Shown here: positions 36,905 to 45,664 of the stretch, one piece after another | Numbering within the stretch: position 1 is the first letter of the stretch | Layout: each line of letters starts with the position of its first letter | DNA from: Methylobacterium nonmethylotrophicum | GTDB taxonomy: Bacteria > Pseudomonadota > Alphaproteobacteria > Rhizobiales > Beijerinckiaceae | Direction of reading: 5' to 3' | Assembly (NCBI RefSeq): GCF_004745635.1 | Contig: NZ_SRLB01000025.1 | Span: 26,045-90,044, forward strand | Length of the DNA stretch: 64,000 nucleotides | Notes under the pieces: generated by a model | What the model saw: the letters and a program-made list of their open reading frames with translations, nothing else | Told to the model about the DNA's origin: nothing | The model's database searches: none | Position numbers and translations under genes: made by a program

Positions 36905-37801
36905 ATGGTCCCGGTCGTGTTCCATCCGGCCTACGAGGCCCCGCTGCCGGCGGGTCACCGCTTCCCGATGGGCAAGTATGGACGCCTCGCCGCGGCGATC
37001 GCAGCGCGCGGCCTGGTGCCGGAGGGCTTCGTGACGCCCGAGCCGGCGAGCCCTGACCTGATCGGCCTCGCGCACGACGCGTCCTACGTCGAGCAGGTCG
37101 TGACCGGCACGGTGCCGCGGGCGATCGAGCGGGCGATCGGCCTGCCGGTCGATGCCGGGGTGGCGCGGCGCTCGCTTGCGGCCTGCGGCGGCACGCTGCT
37201 GGCGGCGCGGCTCGCGCTCCAGGGCGGGCTTGCCGGCAGCACGGCCGGGGGCAGCCATCACGGAAGGCGGGAAGCGGGCGGGGGGTTCTGCGTCTTCAAC
37301 GACGTCGCGGTGGCGGCGCTCGCCCTCAAGGGCGAGGGCACGATCCGCCGGGCGCTCATCATCGACCTCGACGTGCACCAGGGCGACGGCACCGCCGACT
37401 GCCTCCGGGACGAGCCAGACCTGTTCACCTTCTCGATGCACGCCGAGAGGAACTACCCCACCGACAAGGTGCCGGGCGACCTCGATATCGGCCTGCCCGA
37501 TGGATTGGCCGACGACGATTACCTGGCGGCCCTGCACCAGCACGTGCCGCGCCTGCTCGACGATGTCCGCCCCGACCTGGTGTTCTACAATGCCGGGGTC
37601 GACCCCCATCGCGACGATCGCCTCGGCCGCCTGGCGCTCACCGACGACGGCCTGCGCCGGCGCGAGCACCACGTCGTCGGCGAGACGCGCCGGCGCGGCA
37701 TCCCGCTCGCGGCGGTGATCGGCGGCGGCTACGCCGACGACGTCGAGGCGCTGGCTTCCCGCCACGCGCTGGTGTTCGAGGCGATGGCGGAGCTGGCGTG
37801 A
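36905..37801 (+). CDS. Histone deacetylase family protein, second copy
   Basis: A zinc amidohydrolase of the deacetylase superfamily, 298 residues. Motifs are GGSHHGRREAGGGFCVFNDV (catalytic His pair), DLDVHQGDGTA (zinc Asp and His), FYNAGVDPHRDDRLG (third zinc ligand) and GGGYADD. The ATG at 36905 has an AGGG ribosome-binding site at proper spacing; a GTG six bases earlier is possible. It is quite different from the copy at 2548-3477, so the two are paralogues with probably different substrates. It resembles the short acetoin-utilization/HDAC-like branch. Confidence 0.9.
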   Translation: MVPVVFHPAYEAPLPAGHRFPMGKYGRLAAAIAARGLVPEGFVTPEPASPDLIGLAHDASYVEQVVTGTVPRAIERAIGLPVDAGVARRSLAACGGTLLAARLALQGGLAGSTAGGSHHGRREAGGGFCVFNDVAVAALALKGEGTIRRALIIDLDVHQGDGTADCLRDEPDLFTFSMHAERNYPTDKVPGDLDIGLPDGLADDDYLAALHQHVPRLLDDVRPDLVFYNAGVDPHRDDRLGRLALTDDGLRRREHHVVGETRRRGIPLAAVIGGGYADDVEALASRHALVFEAMAELA

Positions 37802-37811
37802 CGGGCGTTTC

Positions 37812-37836
37812 GGAACGGCCCAGGCTGTCGGCCGTT
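37812..37836 (+). promoter_or_regulatory. Consensus EcfG (general stress) promoter
   Basis: GGAAC at 37812-37816, then 16 bases, then CGTT at 37833-37836: this matches the alphaproteobacterial EcfG promoter consensus (GGAAC, 16-17 bases, cGTT). It ends 41 bases before the ATG of the 44-residue peptide gene at 37878. A NepR-EcfG fusion sigma factor is encoded elsewhere in this window. Confidence 0.7.
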
Positions 37837-37877
37837 GATCTCGCGGGACCCCACGCTCACATCACGCGGAGGATGCG

Positions 37878-38012
37878 ATGAGCCTCATCGGCAAGATCGT
37901 CACCAAGATCCTGGGGAACGACGACCCCCGTACCCGGCCCGACGACCGCACCCCGTACACCGACTCGGGCAACCTCGTCGGGCGCATCGTCACCAAGATC
38001 CTGCGTCGCTGA
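37878..38012 (+). CDS. 44-residue peptide with an internal duplication
   Basis: A short gene, easily missed. The ribosome-binding site GGAGG lies five bases before the ATG. The peptide starts MSLIGKIVTKILGNDD and ends NLVGRIVTKILRR, so the motif L-[IV]-G-[KR]-IVTKIL occurs twice, separated by a hydrophilic linker rich in Asp, Arg, Pro and Thr. Each copy could form a short amphipathic helix. No family recognised. A consensus EcfG promoter just upstream suggests induction in the general stress response; the function is unknown. Confidence 0.7.
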   Translation: MSLIGKIVTKILGNDDPRTRPDDRTPYTDSGNLVGRIVTKILRR

Positions 38013-38191
38013 CGCGACAATGCAGCGTCTGCGACGCGGCACGATACACCGGGCCGTCGGCCCGCGCCGCACCCCTGCCGACTCCGGCGGGGGTGTTTCG
38101 GTTTTTCGGCAACCGCACCCGTTTAGGAAAAAATCGACCATGCGTGCGCTTTCGCACTTGCGAAATGCGCGGGGGCGCCTATCTTCTGCAG

Positions 38192-38281
38192 TGCACGGTC
38201 GCGATGGCGTCGCGGCCTTGCAGCCCTCTTTGGGCGTTTCCTCCCTAGACTTCGGGCCGCCTCGCAAGGGCGGCCTTTTTT
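38192..38281 (+). ncRNA. Probable small RNA, possibly suhB/mmgR-like
   Basis: A plausible sigma-70 promoter (TTGCGA, 16 bases, TATCTT ending at 38185) is followed by about 90 non-coding bases and a strong intrinsic terminator at 38255-38281. The RNA would carry an unpaired-looking GGGCGTTTCCTCCCTAGACT, an anti-Shine-Dalgarno CCTCCC, just before the terminator. This arrangement recalls the alphaproteobacterial suhB/mmgR small RNA; I cannot confirm that family assignment. The 366-bp gap between flanking genes has no open frame of note. Confidence 0.55.
38255..38281 (+). terminator. Rho-independent terminator
   Basis: A perfect stem GGCCGCC / GGCGGCC with a 7-base loop is followed directly by six T residues. 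It is the clearest intrinsic terminator in the window and ends the putative small RNA. Confidence 0.85.
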
Positions 38282-38378
38282 CTTGGCCTCGCGGCTGGTT
38301 CTCCGCTCTCGACGGCGCTGACCTCGAGGATATCGAGAAGAGACACCGCCCGACCGGGGTGTCGCGGCCAGCGATCGC

Positions 38379-39257
38379 TCACCTCGCCGGCAGGCACCGC
38401 CGCTGCGCCAGCGCCACCCGCGCGACGGCCCGGGCCGGCCGCGCGTCGGGGATCGCCACCGCCTCCCCGGCGAGGAGGCGGCGCTTGAGGGCGGCGAGGG
38501 CCGGGTCGCCCCAGCGCGCCAGCAGGTCCTGGAAGGCGGCGTGGCGCCCGGGATCGTAACCGCCTTCCATGACCGGGTGAGGCGGGTGCAGGTGGATCAC
38601 CGGGGCGAGGCCCGCCGGGATCGGCGCCGTGGCGGCGTGCAGGCGGCCGAGGCGCAGGAGCTTGTCGAACCAGTGCGCGCGGGGACCCGGAGGAGCGTCG
38701 GGCAGCACCACCTCGATCCGGTCGCATCCATGCGCCGCCACGAGCGTCGCACCGAGCCCCGGCAGCCGCTCCCACAGGGCGGCATCGGCCGGCCGCCCGC
38801 AGGCGGCGCGCAGAAGCCCGACGGCGTCGCCCCGCACCCGGGCGAGGATCCGGGCCTGGCGCAGGGGCAGGCCGAGGCAGAACAGCACGCCGTCCCGGTC
38901 CTGCGCCCGCGCCGCCTCCCGGTCGGGGCCGATCTCGCTCACCGCCGGCACGGGGCAGGGCGGCAGGGCGGCGAGCGGCCGGCACAGGGCGAGCGCCTGG
39001 CTCCAGTCGTCGCGACCGAGTGCCGTCTCGTAGGCGACGGGCACGAGGCCCTCCGCCCCGCCGAGCACCAGGGCGCCGCGGGGCGTGACGAGGCCCGGAC
39101 GCCCGCCGCAGGGCGACGCCACCGGCTCGGCCGCACCGCGCCGGAAAGTGGCGCCCGCGCCGTAGCCGCCGAGGCTCCAGGCCGCGTCCGGATCGGCGAG
39201 CGCCCGGTGCAGGACGACGCGCAACGCGGCCGGGTCGGGGTGCGGCCGGATCGCCAA
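38379..39257 (-). CDS. Hypothetical protein, TTG start
   Basis: A protein of about 292 residues, not recognised. The TTG at 39257 is chosen because GGGGAGGA lies four bases before it; no ATG or GTG is nearby. The sequence reads RPHPDPAALRVVLHRALADP, contains ALGRDDWSQALALCRPLAAL and DRDGVLFCLGLPLRQARILA, and ends with ALKRRLLAGEAVAIPDA. No signal peptide or membrane segment is visible, so it is probably cytoplasmic. It is divergent from the DUF502 gene and the two share an 87-base gap. Confidence 0.7.
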   Translation of the reverse strand: MAIRPHPDPAALRVVLHRALADPDAAWSLGGYGAGATFRRGAAEPVASPCGGRPGLVTPRGALVLGGAEGLVPVAYETALGRDDWSQALALCRPLAALPPCPVPAVSEIGPDREAARAQDRDGVLFCLGLPLRQARILARVRGDAVGLLRAACGRPADAALWERLPGLGATLVAAHGCDRIEVVLPDAPPGPRAHWFDKLLRLGRLHAATAPIPAGLAPVIHLHPPHPVMEGGYDPGRHAAFQDLLARWGDPALAALKRRLLAGEAVAIPDARPARAVARVALAQRRCLPAR

Positions 39258-39344
39258 AGGGTCCTCCCCGCCTTGAGCGCAGCGCAGCAAACCGCTACCT
39301 CTTCGGGGGCAGGGGGCGCCTGCCCGGGTCGAGAATCGCAGATC

Positions 39345-40121
39345 GTGTCGGAACCGTCGCCGTTGATCCCCGATCCGGACATGCCGCCCGCCCGCAAGCG
39401 GGTCAGCGTCCGCGGCCGCCTGCGCAACTACTTCTTCACCGGCGTGATCGTCGCCGGCCCGCTGGCGATCACGATCTACATCACCTGGTGGTGCATCAGC
39501 CTGATCGACGGCTGGGTCAAGCCGCTGGTGCCCTCGGCCTACCTGCCGGACCACTACCTGCCGTTCAGCGTGCCGGGCCTCGGCCTCGTCATCGCTTTCC
39601 TGGCCCTGACGACGCTCGGCGCCCTCACGGCCAACCTGGTCGGCCGCTCGGTGGTCGAGTTCGGCGAGGTGCTGCTCGCCCGCACGCCGGTGATCTCGGG
39701 CCTGTATCGCGGCCTGCGCCAGGTCTTCGAGACGCTGTTCTCCACCAGCGGCACCTCGTTCCGCACCGTCGGCCTGGTCGAGTTCCCGGTGAAGGGCACC
39801 TGGTCGATCGTCTTCCTGTCGGCCCCGGCCGGGCCCGACGTGCAGGGCGCCCTCGGGACGGAGCAGGACCATGTCGGCGTCTTCCTGCCCTGCGCCCCCA
39901 ACCCGACCACCGGCTTCTTCTTCTACCTGCCACGCTCCGAGGTGATCGAGCTGTCGATCAGCGTCGACGACGCCGCCAAGCTGGTGATGTCGGCCGGCGT
40001 GATCCAGCCCGAGGACCCGCAGACCCGCCTGCAGGCGATGGCGGCGGGCCTGCGGGTGGCACAGGTCGGGCCGATCCAGCCCGGCGCGGCGATGCAGGCG
40101 CGGGACCGGCAGGACGCCTGA
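39345..40121 (+). CDS. DUF502 family membrane protein
   Basis: A 258-residue inner-membrane protein of the DUF502 family. Two hydrophobic segments are clear: NYFFTGVIVAGPLAITIYIT and LPFSVPGLGLVIAFLALTTL. Between and after them lie the family features WVKPLVPSAYLPD, ARTPVISGLYRGLRQVFETL and NPTTGFFFYLPRSEVIELSI. The function is unknown in bacteria. The start is GTG 39345 or ATG 39381. The next gene on this strand begins 320 bases later. Confidence 0.9.
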   Translation: MSEPSPLIPDPDMPPARKRVSVRGRLRNYFFTGVIVAGPLAITIYITWWCISLIDGWVKPLVPSAYLPDHYLPFSVPGLGLVIAFLALTTLGALTANLVGRSVVEFGEVLLARTPVISGLYRGLRQVFETLFSTSGTSFRTVGLVEFPVKGTWSIVFLSAPAGPDVQGALGTEQDHVGVFLPCAPNPTTGFFFYLPRSEVIELSISVDDAAKLVMSAGVIQPEDPQTRLQAMAAGLRVAQVGPIQPGAAMQARDRQDA

Positions 40122-40310
40122 CCTCGGGCACGTCCGACGCGCACCGGCAATCCGCCGGACACGACGCCATCCCGACCATGATGCATTTCGGCAACGATCC
40201 GGCCGGTTCGCGACGGCCACGCTCCCTCGAACGATTGTAACTCGCCGGCAGTATCGGAGCACCGTCAGGCGCTTCGCCGCGTCCCGTCGATTTCATCTTA
40301 TAACAGATAA

Positions 40311-40329
40311 AAACAAGTCCTGTTTGTTT
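40311..40329. promoter_or_regulatory. AT-rich dyad before TonB receptor gene
   Basis: AAACAA, seven bases, TTGTTT: a 19-bp dyad in an unusually AT-rich stretch (TTCATCTTATAACAGATAAA precedes it), about 110 bases before the receptor ATG. Its length fits an iron-regulator site, but the bases do not match a Fur consensus. The AT-rich part may also be the -10 region. Confidence 0.35.
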
Positions 40330-40441
40330 CCGCCCGGCACAGGATTGCCGAGCGCGCCGGCGCCTGCAATGGCAACCGAAGTCTCGCGAGACCAGGGCGC
40401 CCCTCGCGAGACGATTGTCCAATCTTCCGGAACGACGACCG

Positions 40442-42589
40442 ATGACGAAGCCGGCTGCGCGCGTCCGCGCCACGATTTTGCTCGCCTCCACGATGCTGGC
40501 CCCGGCCGCGACCCGGGCGCAACCGGTGCCCGAGGGCGAGATCCCGCTCGAGACGATCGACGTAGCGGGAGCGAGGGGCGGGGCGGGCCGCGGCGACACG
40601 GTCGGCTACCTCACCCGGCGCACCGCCACGGCGACCCGCACCGACACCCCGTTGATCGACACGCCGCAATCGGTCAGCGTGGTGACGCGCGAGCAGATCC
40701 GCGACCAGGGCTTCCAGAGCCTCACCGAGGCGATCCGCTACGTGCCGGGCGTGATCCCGCACCAGGGCGAGGGCAACCGCGACGACGTGGTGATCCGCGG
40801 CCAGCGCTCGAACGCCGACTTCTTCGTCAACGGCATCCGCGACGACGTCCAGTATTTTCGCGATCTCTACAACATCGAGCGGATCGAGGTGCTCAAGGGT
40901 CCCAACGCCATGACGTTCGGCCGCGGCGGCGGCGGCGGCGTCATCAACCGGGTGCTGAAGGAGGCCGACGGGATCCCGATCCGCGAGATCGTCGCCCAGG
41001 GCGGCCAGTTCTGGAACAAGCGCCTCGCCCTCGACATCGGCGACCGCCTGTCGGACAGCGCCTTCTTCCGCCTCAACGGCGTCGTCGAGGACACCGACAC
41101 CTTCCGCGATTTCGGCCATATCCGCCGCTACGGCGTCAACCCGACCGGGACGCTGCTGCTCGGCCCCGACACCACGCTCAAGCTCTCCTACGAGTACTTC
41201 CACGACGACCGCGTCACCGACCGCGGCATCCCCTCGCAGTTCGGGCGGCCCTACCGCTACCGGCAGAACACCACGACCTTCTTCGGCAACCCGGACCTCA
41301 GCTACGCAAGGGTCGACGCCCACATCGCCACCGCGACCCTCGACCACCGCTTCGAATCCGGCGTGCAGCTGCACAGCCAGCTGCGCTTCGCCGACTACGA
41401 CAAGTTCTACCAGAACGTCTTCCCGGGCAGCGCCGTCAACGCCGCCGGCACCAGCATGACGCTGAGCGCCTACAACAACGCCACGCCGCGAACGAACTAC
41501 TTCAGCCAGAACGACTTCACCTACAAGTTCGCCACCGGGCCGCTCGCCCATACCCTGCTCGGCGGCTTCGAGCTCGGCTACCAGACCGGCCTCGCCTTCC
41601 GGCAGGACGGCTTCTTCGCGACCACCGGCACGACGTCGCTCGTGGTGAACCCGCTCTCGCCGGTCTCGCGGGTGCCGGTCAATTTCCGCTACAACGGCGG
41701 CAACAACAGCCGCTACGACCTCGGCCTCGCGGCGGCCTACATCCAGGACCAGGTCGAGATCTCGCCGCACCTGCAGCTGATCGGCGGCGTGCGCTACGAT
41801 CATTTCGACTTCGCGGCGACCGACCGCGGCACCCGGGTCACCACCGCCCGCGTCGACGACCTGGTCTCGCCGCGGGCCGGCTTCGTGGTGAAGCCGTGGG
41901 AGAACCTGGCCTTCTACGGCAGCTACAGCGTCTCCTACCTGCCCTCGGCCGGCGACCAGTTCTCCTCCCTGACCCCGGGCCTGTCGATCGCGGTGCCGGA
42001 GCGGTTCGAGAACCGCGAGATCGGCGTGAAGTGGGACGTCTCGCCGGTGCTGCAGCTCACCGGCGCGCTCTACGACCTCGACCGCTACAACCAGCGCTTC
42101 GCCGACCCGAACCGGCCCGGCTACTTCCTCACCACCGGCCAGACCAACACCAAGGGCGCCGAGATCGGCGCCAACGGCTTCGTCACCGACTGGTGGCAGA
42201 TCGCCGGCGGCTACGCCTTCACCGACGCCCGGGTGGTCCGCGGCTTCAGCTCCGGCGCGACCGCGATCCTGGCCGGCAACACCGTCGCGCTGGTCCCGTT
42301 CAACGCCATCACCCTGTGGAACAAGTTCAACCTGACGCCCGAATTCGCGGTGGGCATCGGGGTCATCAACCAGACCCACACCTTCGCGTCGTCCGACAAC
42401 GCCGTGCGCCTGCCGAGCGTCACCCGCTTCGACCTCGGCCTGTTCTACCAGGTCTCGGAGGGGGTGCGGGCGCAGGTGAACATCGAGAACCTGTTCGACC
42501 GCCGCTACATCGCCACGGCGGATGCCAACAACAACATCAGCCCGGGCGCCTCGCGCACCGTGCGGGTGCAGGTGATCGCGCGGTTCTGA
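40442..42589 (+). CDS. TonB-dependent siderophore receptor
   Basis: An outer-membrane receptor importing ferric siderophores, powered by TonB. The ATG at 40442 gives a signal sequence (ARVRATILLASTMLAPAAT); a TTG start at 40415 would add nine residues. The plug domain shows TPLIDTPQSVSVVTREQIRD and EAIRYVPGVIPHQGEGN, and IERIEVLKGPNAMTFGRGG is the receptor hallmark. The barrel ends FDRRYIATADANNNISPGAS and a terminal Phe. Length about 715 residues is normal for this group. A HbpS-like protein and a peptide-binding protein lie downstream on the other strand. Confidence 0.94.
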   Translation: MTKPAARVRATILLASTMLAPAATRAQPVPEGEIPLETIDVAGARGGAGRGDTVGYLTRRTATATRTDTPLIDTPQSVSVVTREQIRDQGFQSLTEAIRYVPGVIPHQGEGNRDDVVIRGQRSNADFFVNGIRDDVQYFRDLYNIERIEVLKGPNAMTFGRGGGGGVINRVLKEADGIPIREIVAQGGQFWNKRLALDIGDRLSDSAFFRLNGVVEDTDTFRDFGHIRRYGVNPTGTLLLGPDTTLKLSYEYFHDDRVTDRGIPSQFGRPYRYRQNTTTFFGNPDLSYARVDAHIATATLDHRFESGVQLHSQLRFADYDKFYQNVFPGSAVNAAGTSMTLSAYNNATPRTNYFSQNDFTYKFATGPLAHTLLGGFELGYQTGLAFRQDGFFATTGTTSLVVNPLSPVSRVPVNFRYNGGNNSRYDLGLAAAYIQDQVEISPHLQLIGGVRYDHFDFAATDRGTRVTTARVDDLVSPRAGFVVKPWENLAFYGSYSVSYLPSAGDQFSSLTPGLSIAVPERFENREIGVKWDVSPVLQLTGALYDLDRYNQRFADPNRPGYFLTTGQTNTKGAEIGANGFVTDWWQIAGGYAFTDARVVRGFSSGATAILAGNTVALVPFNAITLWNKFNLTPEFAVGIGVINQTHTFASSDNAVRLPSVTRFDLGLFYQVSEGVRAQVNIENLFDRRYIATADANNNISPGASRTVRVQVIARF

Positions 42590-42627
42590 TGATCGCCCGG
42601 TTCCCAGCGACGGCGGACCGGCCGGGA

Positions 42628-44220
42628 TCAGGGCGCGAGCGACAGCCAGCGGGTCGGCGACACGCCGCGCAGGTTGGGCACGACGCCGCGCAGGCGCGGC
42701 CCGATCAGGTGCTTGTGCCGGTAGTGCAGCAGCGGGATCCAGGGCAGGTCGGCGAGGAAGACCTCTTCCGCGCGGTAGAGGATCCGCGCCCTGGCCTCGA
42801 GGTCGGTCTCCCGGGCGGCGTCGCGCATCAGCGCGTCGTAGGCCGGGCTGGCGTAGCGCCCCGCGTTGAAGCCGTCATTGCCGCTCTCGACCAGGAAGAG
42901 GAAGTTCTGCGGGTCGGCGTAGTCGGCCAGCCAGCTCATCCGGGCGATGTCGAACGGGCCGCCGTCGCGCAGATAGGCGAAATGGGTCTTGGCGTCGGTG
43001 GCCGCGAAGGAGGTGGCGACGTTGAGCGGGCGCCACAGGTCGGCGATCGCCACCATGGTGTTCCGGTTGTTGTCGGTGATGTTGTAGCGCAGCTCGACCG
43101 TGAGCGGCTTGGCGCCCGGCCCGTAGCCGGCCTCGCGCAGGAGCGCGACCGCCGCGTCCTCGCGCTCGAGCGGCGAGAGGTCCCGGCCCGGCATCACGGG
43201 CGGCGGGAGCGCGTTGTCGAGCCCGGTGGGGGTGAGGGAATAGGCCGGCAGCATCGTCTCGCCCCAGACCGCCTCGGCCAGGAACTCGCGGTCGATGGCG
43301 AGCGACAGGGCCCGGCGCACCCGCGCATCGTCGAGGGGGCGCTTGCGCAGGTTGACCATCAGCGCCAGCACGCCGAGGGCAGGGTTGAGCACCACCTGCT
43401 CGCCGAAGCGCTTCCTGAGGCTCCGCACCTGGTCGGCGGGCAGGTCGTCGAGGGAATCGATCTCGCCGGCGGCGAAGCGGCGCACCGCGGCGGCGAGGTC
43501 CGGGGTCGGGATGTACTCGACCTGCGGGATCGCCACCGCGGCGGCGTCGCGGAAATGCGGGTTGCGGGTCGCGGTGATGCGGTCGTTGGGGGAGAAATCC
43601 TGGAGGAGGTAGGCGCCGTTCGACACGTGGTTGCCGGGCCGGGTGAAGGCCGCGCCGAAGCGCGCGAGAGACGGGCGGTGGACCGGCAGGCTCGCCTGGT
43701 GGGTCATCAGCTCGACGAAGTAGGGCGTCGGCTGGGCGAGGGTGATCACCACCGTGAGGGGATCGGGCGCCGCGACGCCGACCGCATCGACCGGCATCGC
43801 CCCGCGGTTGACCGCCTCGGCGTTGCGGATCGCCGCCAGCACGCTCGCGTACTTGGCGCCCGTCGCCGGATCGAGCATGCGCCGGAAGCCGTGCACGAAG
43901 TCCTCCGCCGTCACCGGGTCGCCGTTCGACCAGCGCCCGTCGGGGCGCAGGGCGAAGGTCCAGGTCAGGCCGTCGGCGGAGGTGGTCCAGCGCGCGGCGG
44001 CGCCCGGCACCAGGGTGCCGTCGGGGCCGTAGGTGCTCAGGCCCTCGTAGAGGTCGAGGAGGATCGTCGCCTCGGCCACGGTCGAGGTCTTGTGCGGGTC
44101 GAGGGTCTCGGGATCGGCGCCGTTGCCCCGCCGGTAGGCCGCCGGACCGGCGGCCCGGGCGGGGGTTGCGGCTCCCAGGGTCGCGGCGCCGAAGCCCGCC
44201 AGGAGGTCGCGGCGCCGCAT
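42628..44220 (-). CDS. Periplasmic peptide-binding protein (SBP family 5)
   Basis: A 530-residue solute-binding protein of the OppA/DppA family for oligopeptides. The N-terminus MRRRDLLAGFGAATLGAATP is a Tat-type signal. Family features are ADPETLDPHKTSTVAEATIL, YEGLSTYGPDGTLVPGAA, GLTWTFALRPDGRWSNGDPV and the late RLRGVVPNLRGVSPTRWLSL. No peptide permease or ATPase genes are adjacent, so it may serve a transporter encoded elsewhere. It ends only 38 bases from the TonB receptor and is followed upstream, on the same strand, by a HbpS-like gene. Confidence 0.92.
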   Translation of the reverse strand: MRRRDLLAGFGAATLGAATPARAAGPAAYRRGNGADPETLDPHKTSTVAEATILLDLYEGLSTYGPDGTLVPGAAARWTTSADGLTWTFALRPDGRWSNGDPVTAEDFVHGFRRMLDPATGAKYASVLAAIRNAEAVNRGAMPVDAVGVAAPDPLTVVITLAQPTPYFVELMTHQASLPVHRPSLARFGAAFTRPGNHVSNGAYLLQDFSPNDRITATRNPHFRDAAAVAIPQVEYIPTPDLAAAVRRFAAGEIDSLDDLPADQVRSLRKRFGEQVVLNPALGVLALMVNLRKRPLDDARVRRALSLAIDREFLAEAVWGETMLPAYSLTPTGLDNALPPPVMPGRDLSPLEREDAAVALLREAGYGPGAKPLTVELRYNITDNNRNTMVAIADLWRPLNVATSFAATDAKTHFAYLRDGGPFDIARMSWLADYADPQNFLFLVESGNDGFNAGRYASPAYDALMRDAARETDLEARARILYRAEEVFLADLPWIPLLHYRHKHLIGPRLRGVVPNLRGVSPTRWLSLAP

Positions 44221-44227
44221 CGCCGGC

Positions 44228-44662
44228 TCAGGCGCCGGTCTGGGCCTGGAGCCCGGCGGCCTCGATCCCGGCCACCGCCGCCTTCTCGTCGTTGTCGGAA
44301 GTGTCGCCCGAGATGCCGACGGCCCCGACGAGCGCGCCGTCGCGCCGGATCAGCACGCCGCCCGGCACCGGGATGAGGCCGGCCGGGCCCGCCGCATGGG
44401 TCACGGCGGCGATGAAGTAGGCCTGCTCCTCGGCCCGTTTTGCGATGGCCCGCGAGCCGATGCCGAGCGCCAGCGCCCCGTTGGCCTTGCCGGCGGCGAT
44501 CTCGGCCCGCTTGAGGCTGGTGCCGTCCTCGACGCTGGCCGCCTTCAGGGCGCCGCGGGCGTCGAGCACCACCACCGCCAGGGGCTTGAGCCCGAGGTCG
44601 CGGCCGGCCTTGAGGGCGCCCGCCACGATCGTCGAGGCGGCGTCGAGGGTGAGGTCGGACAT
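44228..44662 (-). CDS. HbpS/GlcG family protein
   Basis: A 144-residue single-domain protein of the GlcG/HbpS (DUF336) family. Typical motifs are LGLKPLAVVVLDARGALKA, EIAAGKANGALALGIGSRA and IPVPGGVLIRRDGALVGAVG followed by GISGDTSDNDEKAA. Members bind haem or cobalamin, or assist redox enzymes; the actual role here is unknown. The gene lies seven bases before the peptide-binding protein on the same strand, so the two are probably cotranscribed. Confidence 0.9.
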   Translation of the reverse strand: MSDLTLDAASTIVAGALKAGRDLGLKPLAVVVLDARGALKAASVEDGTSLKRAEIAAGKANGALALGIGSRAIAKRAEEQAYFIAAVTHAAGPAGLIPVPGGVLIRRDGALVGAVGISGDTSDNDEKAAVAGIEAAGLQAQTGA

Positions 44663-44846
44663 CTGGCAGGCTCCGGGTCGTCGCGCGGGCGGGTCCTTCC
44701 GCCCGGATCGCCCCGGGCTTTACCCGCCGGGGCGGTCGGCGCCAAGCGGCGCGACGGCCGGGGGCCGCGCGGCGCGCGTTGCCGGCTCCGGACCGCCATG
44801 CTACCTGCCCACGACCCACCCGACTTCAGCGTCCCTCCGGGCAATC

Positions 44847-45644
44847 ATGCCGAACCGCGATCCCGCTCGCGCGGGCATCCCCGACGATCTCCACGTCACC
44901 CACGCGATCGATGTCCCGGGCCACGGCACGCTCCGCGGCGAGATCGACCTGCGACAGGATTTCCACGCCTGCCTCGGCAGCGTTCCCCTCGAAGGCAAGC
45001 GGGTGCTCGATGCCTGCACGCTCAGCGGCTTCACCACCTTCGCGATGGAGGCCCTGGGCGCCGACGTGGTGTCGTACGACCGGGCCGACGGCCGGCACTG
45101 GGATCTCGTGCCGTTCTGCGACGGCCCGTCCCCGTCGCATCTCAGACCGCTGCTCGACGTCCATCAGGCCCGGATCGCCCGCGCCTATCGGTTCTGCCAC
45201 GCAGCCCTCGGCTCCCGGGCGGAGCGGGTCGAGGGCTGCCTCTACGCCATCCCCGAGGCGATCGGCCCCGTCGATGTCGCGGTCGTCGGGTCGCTTGCGC
45301 AGATTCGCGACCCGTTCCGGGCGCTGCACGGCGCCCTGCGCCTCGTCCAGGAAACCGCCGTGGTCACCGGCCTGCTGCCGCAGCACCCGTGGTTCGCCCC
45401 GTCCTGGCTCGCGCGCCTGGCGGCGGCACGGCGGGACGCCCTGGCCTTCGTGCCCCGGCCCGACCAGAACAACCCGTTCCAGGGCTGGTGGCGGATCTCG
45501 CCGGCGACGGTCGTGCACTGGCTCGAGGTCATCGGCTTCGGCGAGACCCGGATCGCGTTTCATCGCCGCCCGCTCGGCGGCCGCGCCCGCACGTTCTACG
45601 CCGTCGTCGGGCGCCGGACCCGGGCGAACCACGGCGCGATCTGA
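44847..45644 (+). CDS. SAM-dependent methyltransferase-like protein
   Basis: A 265-residue protein with a class I methyltransferase-like core: LEGKRVLDACTLSGFTTFAM resembles motif I (usually GxGxG, here ACTLSG), and ALGADVVSYDRADG holds the acidic end of strand 2. A segment VDVAVVGSLAQIRDPFRALH fits motif IV. Such variant proteins in Methylobacterium sit in polysaccharide or glycan loci. The ATG at 44847 opens the frame. It is followed 20 bases later by an AlgX-like gene. Confidence 0.7.
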   Translation: MPNRDPARAGIPDDLHVTHAIDVPGHGTLRGEIDLRQDFHACLGSVPLEGKRVLDACTLSGFTTFAMEALGADVVSYDRADGRHWDLVPFCDGPSPSHLRPLLDVHQARIARAYRFCHAALGSRAERVEGCLYAIPEAIGPVDVAVVGSLAQIRDPFRALHGALRLVQETAVVTGLLPQHPWFAPSWLARLAAARRDALAFVPRPDQNNPFQGWWRISPATVVHWLEVIGFGETRIAFHRRPLGGRARTFYAVVGRRTRANHGAI

Positions 45645-45664
45645 GCCGGACAAGGATTCGAACG

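Noticed and set aside
40311..40329. Fur box before the siderophore receptor
   Set aside because: The dyad length fits, but the bases do not match a Fur or Irr consensus, so only a weak AT-rich dyad is listed.
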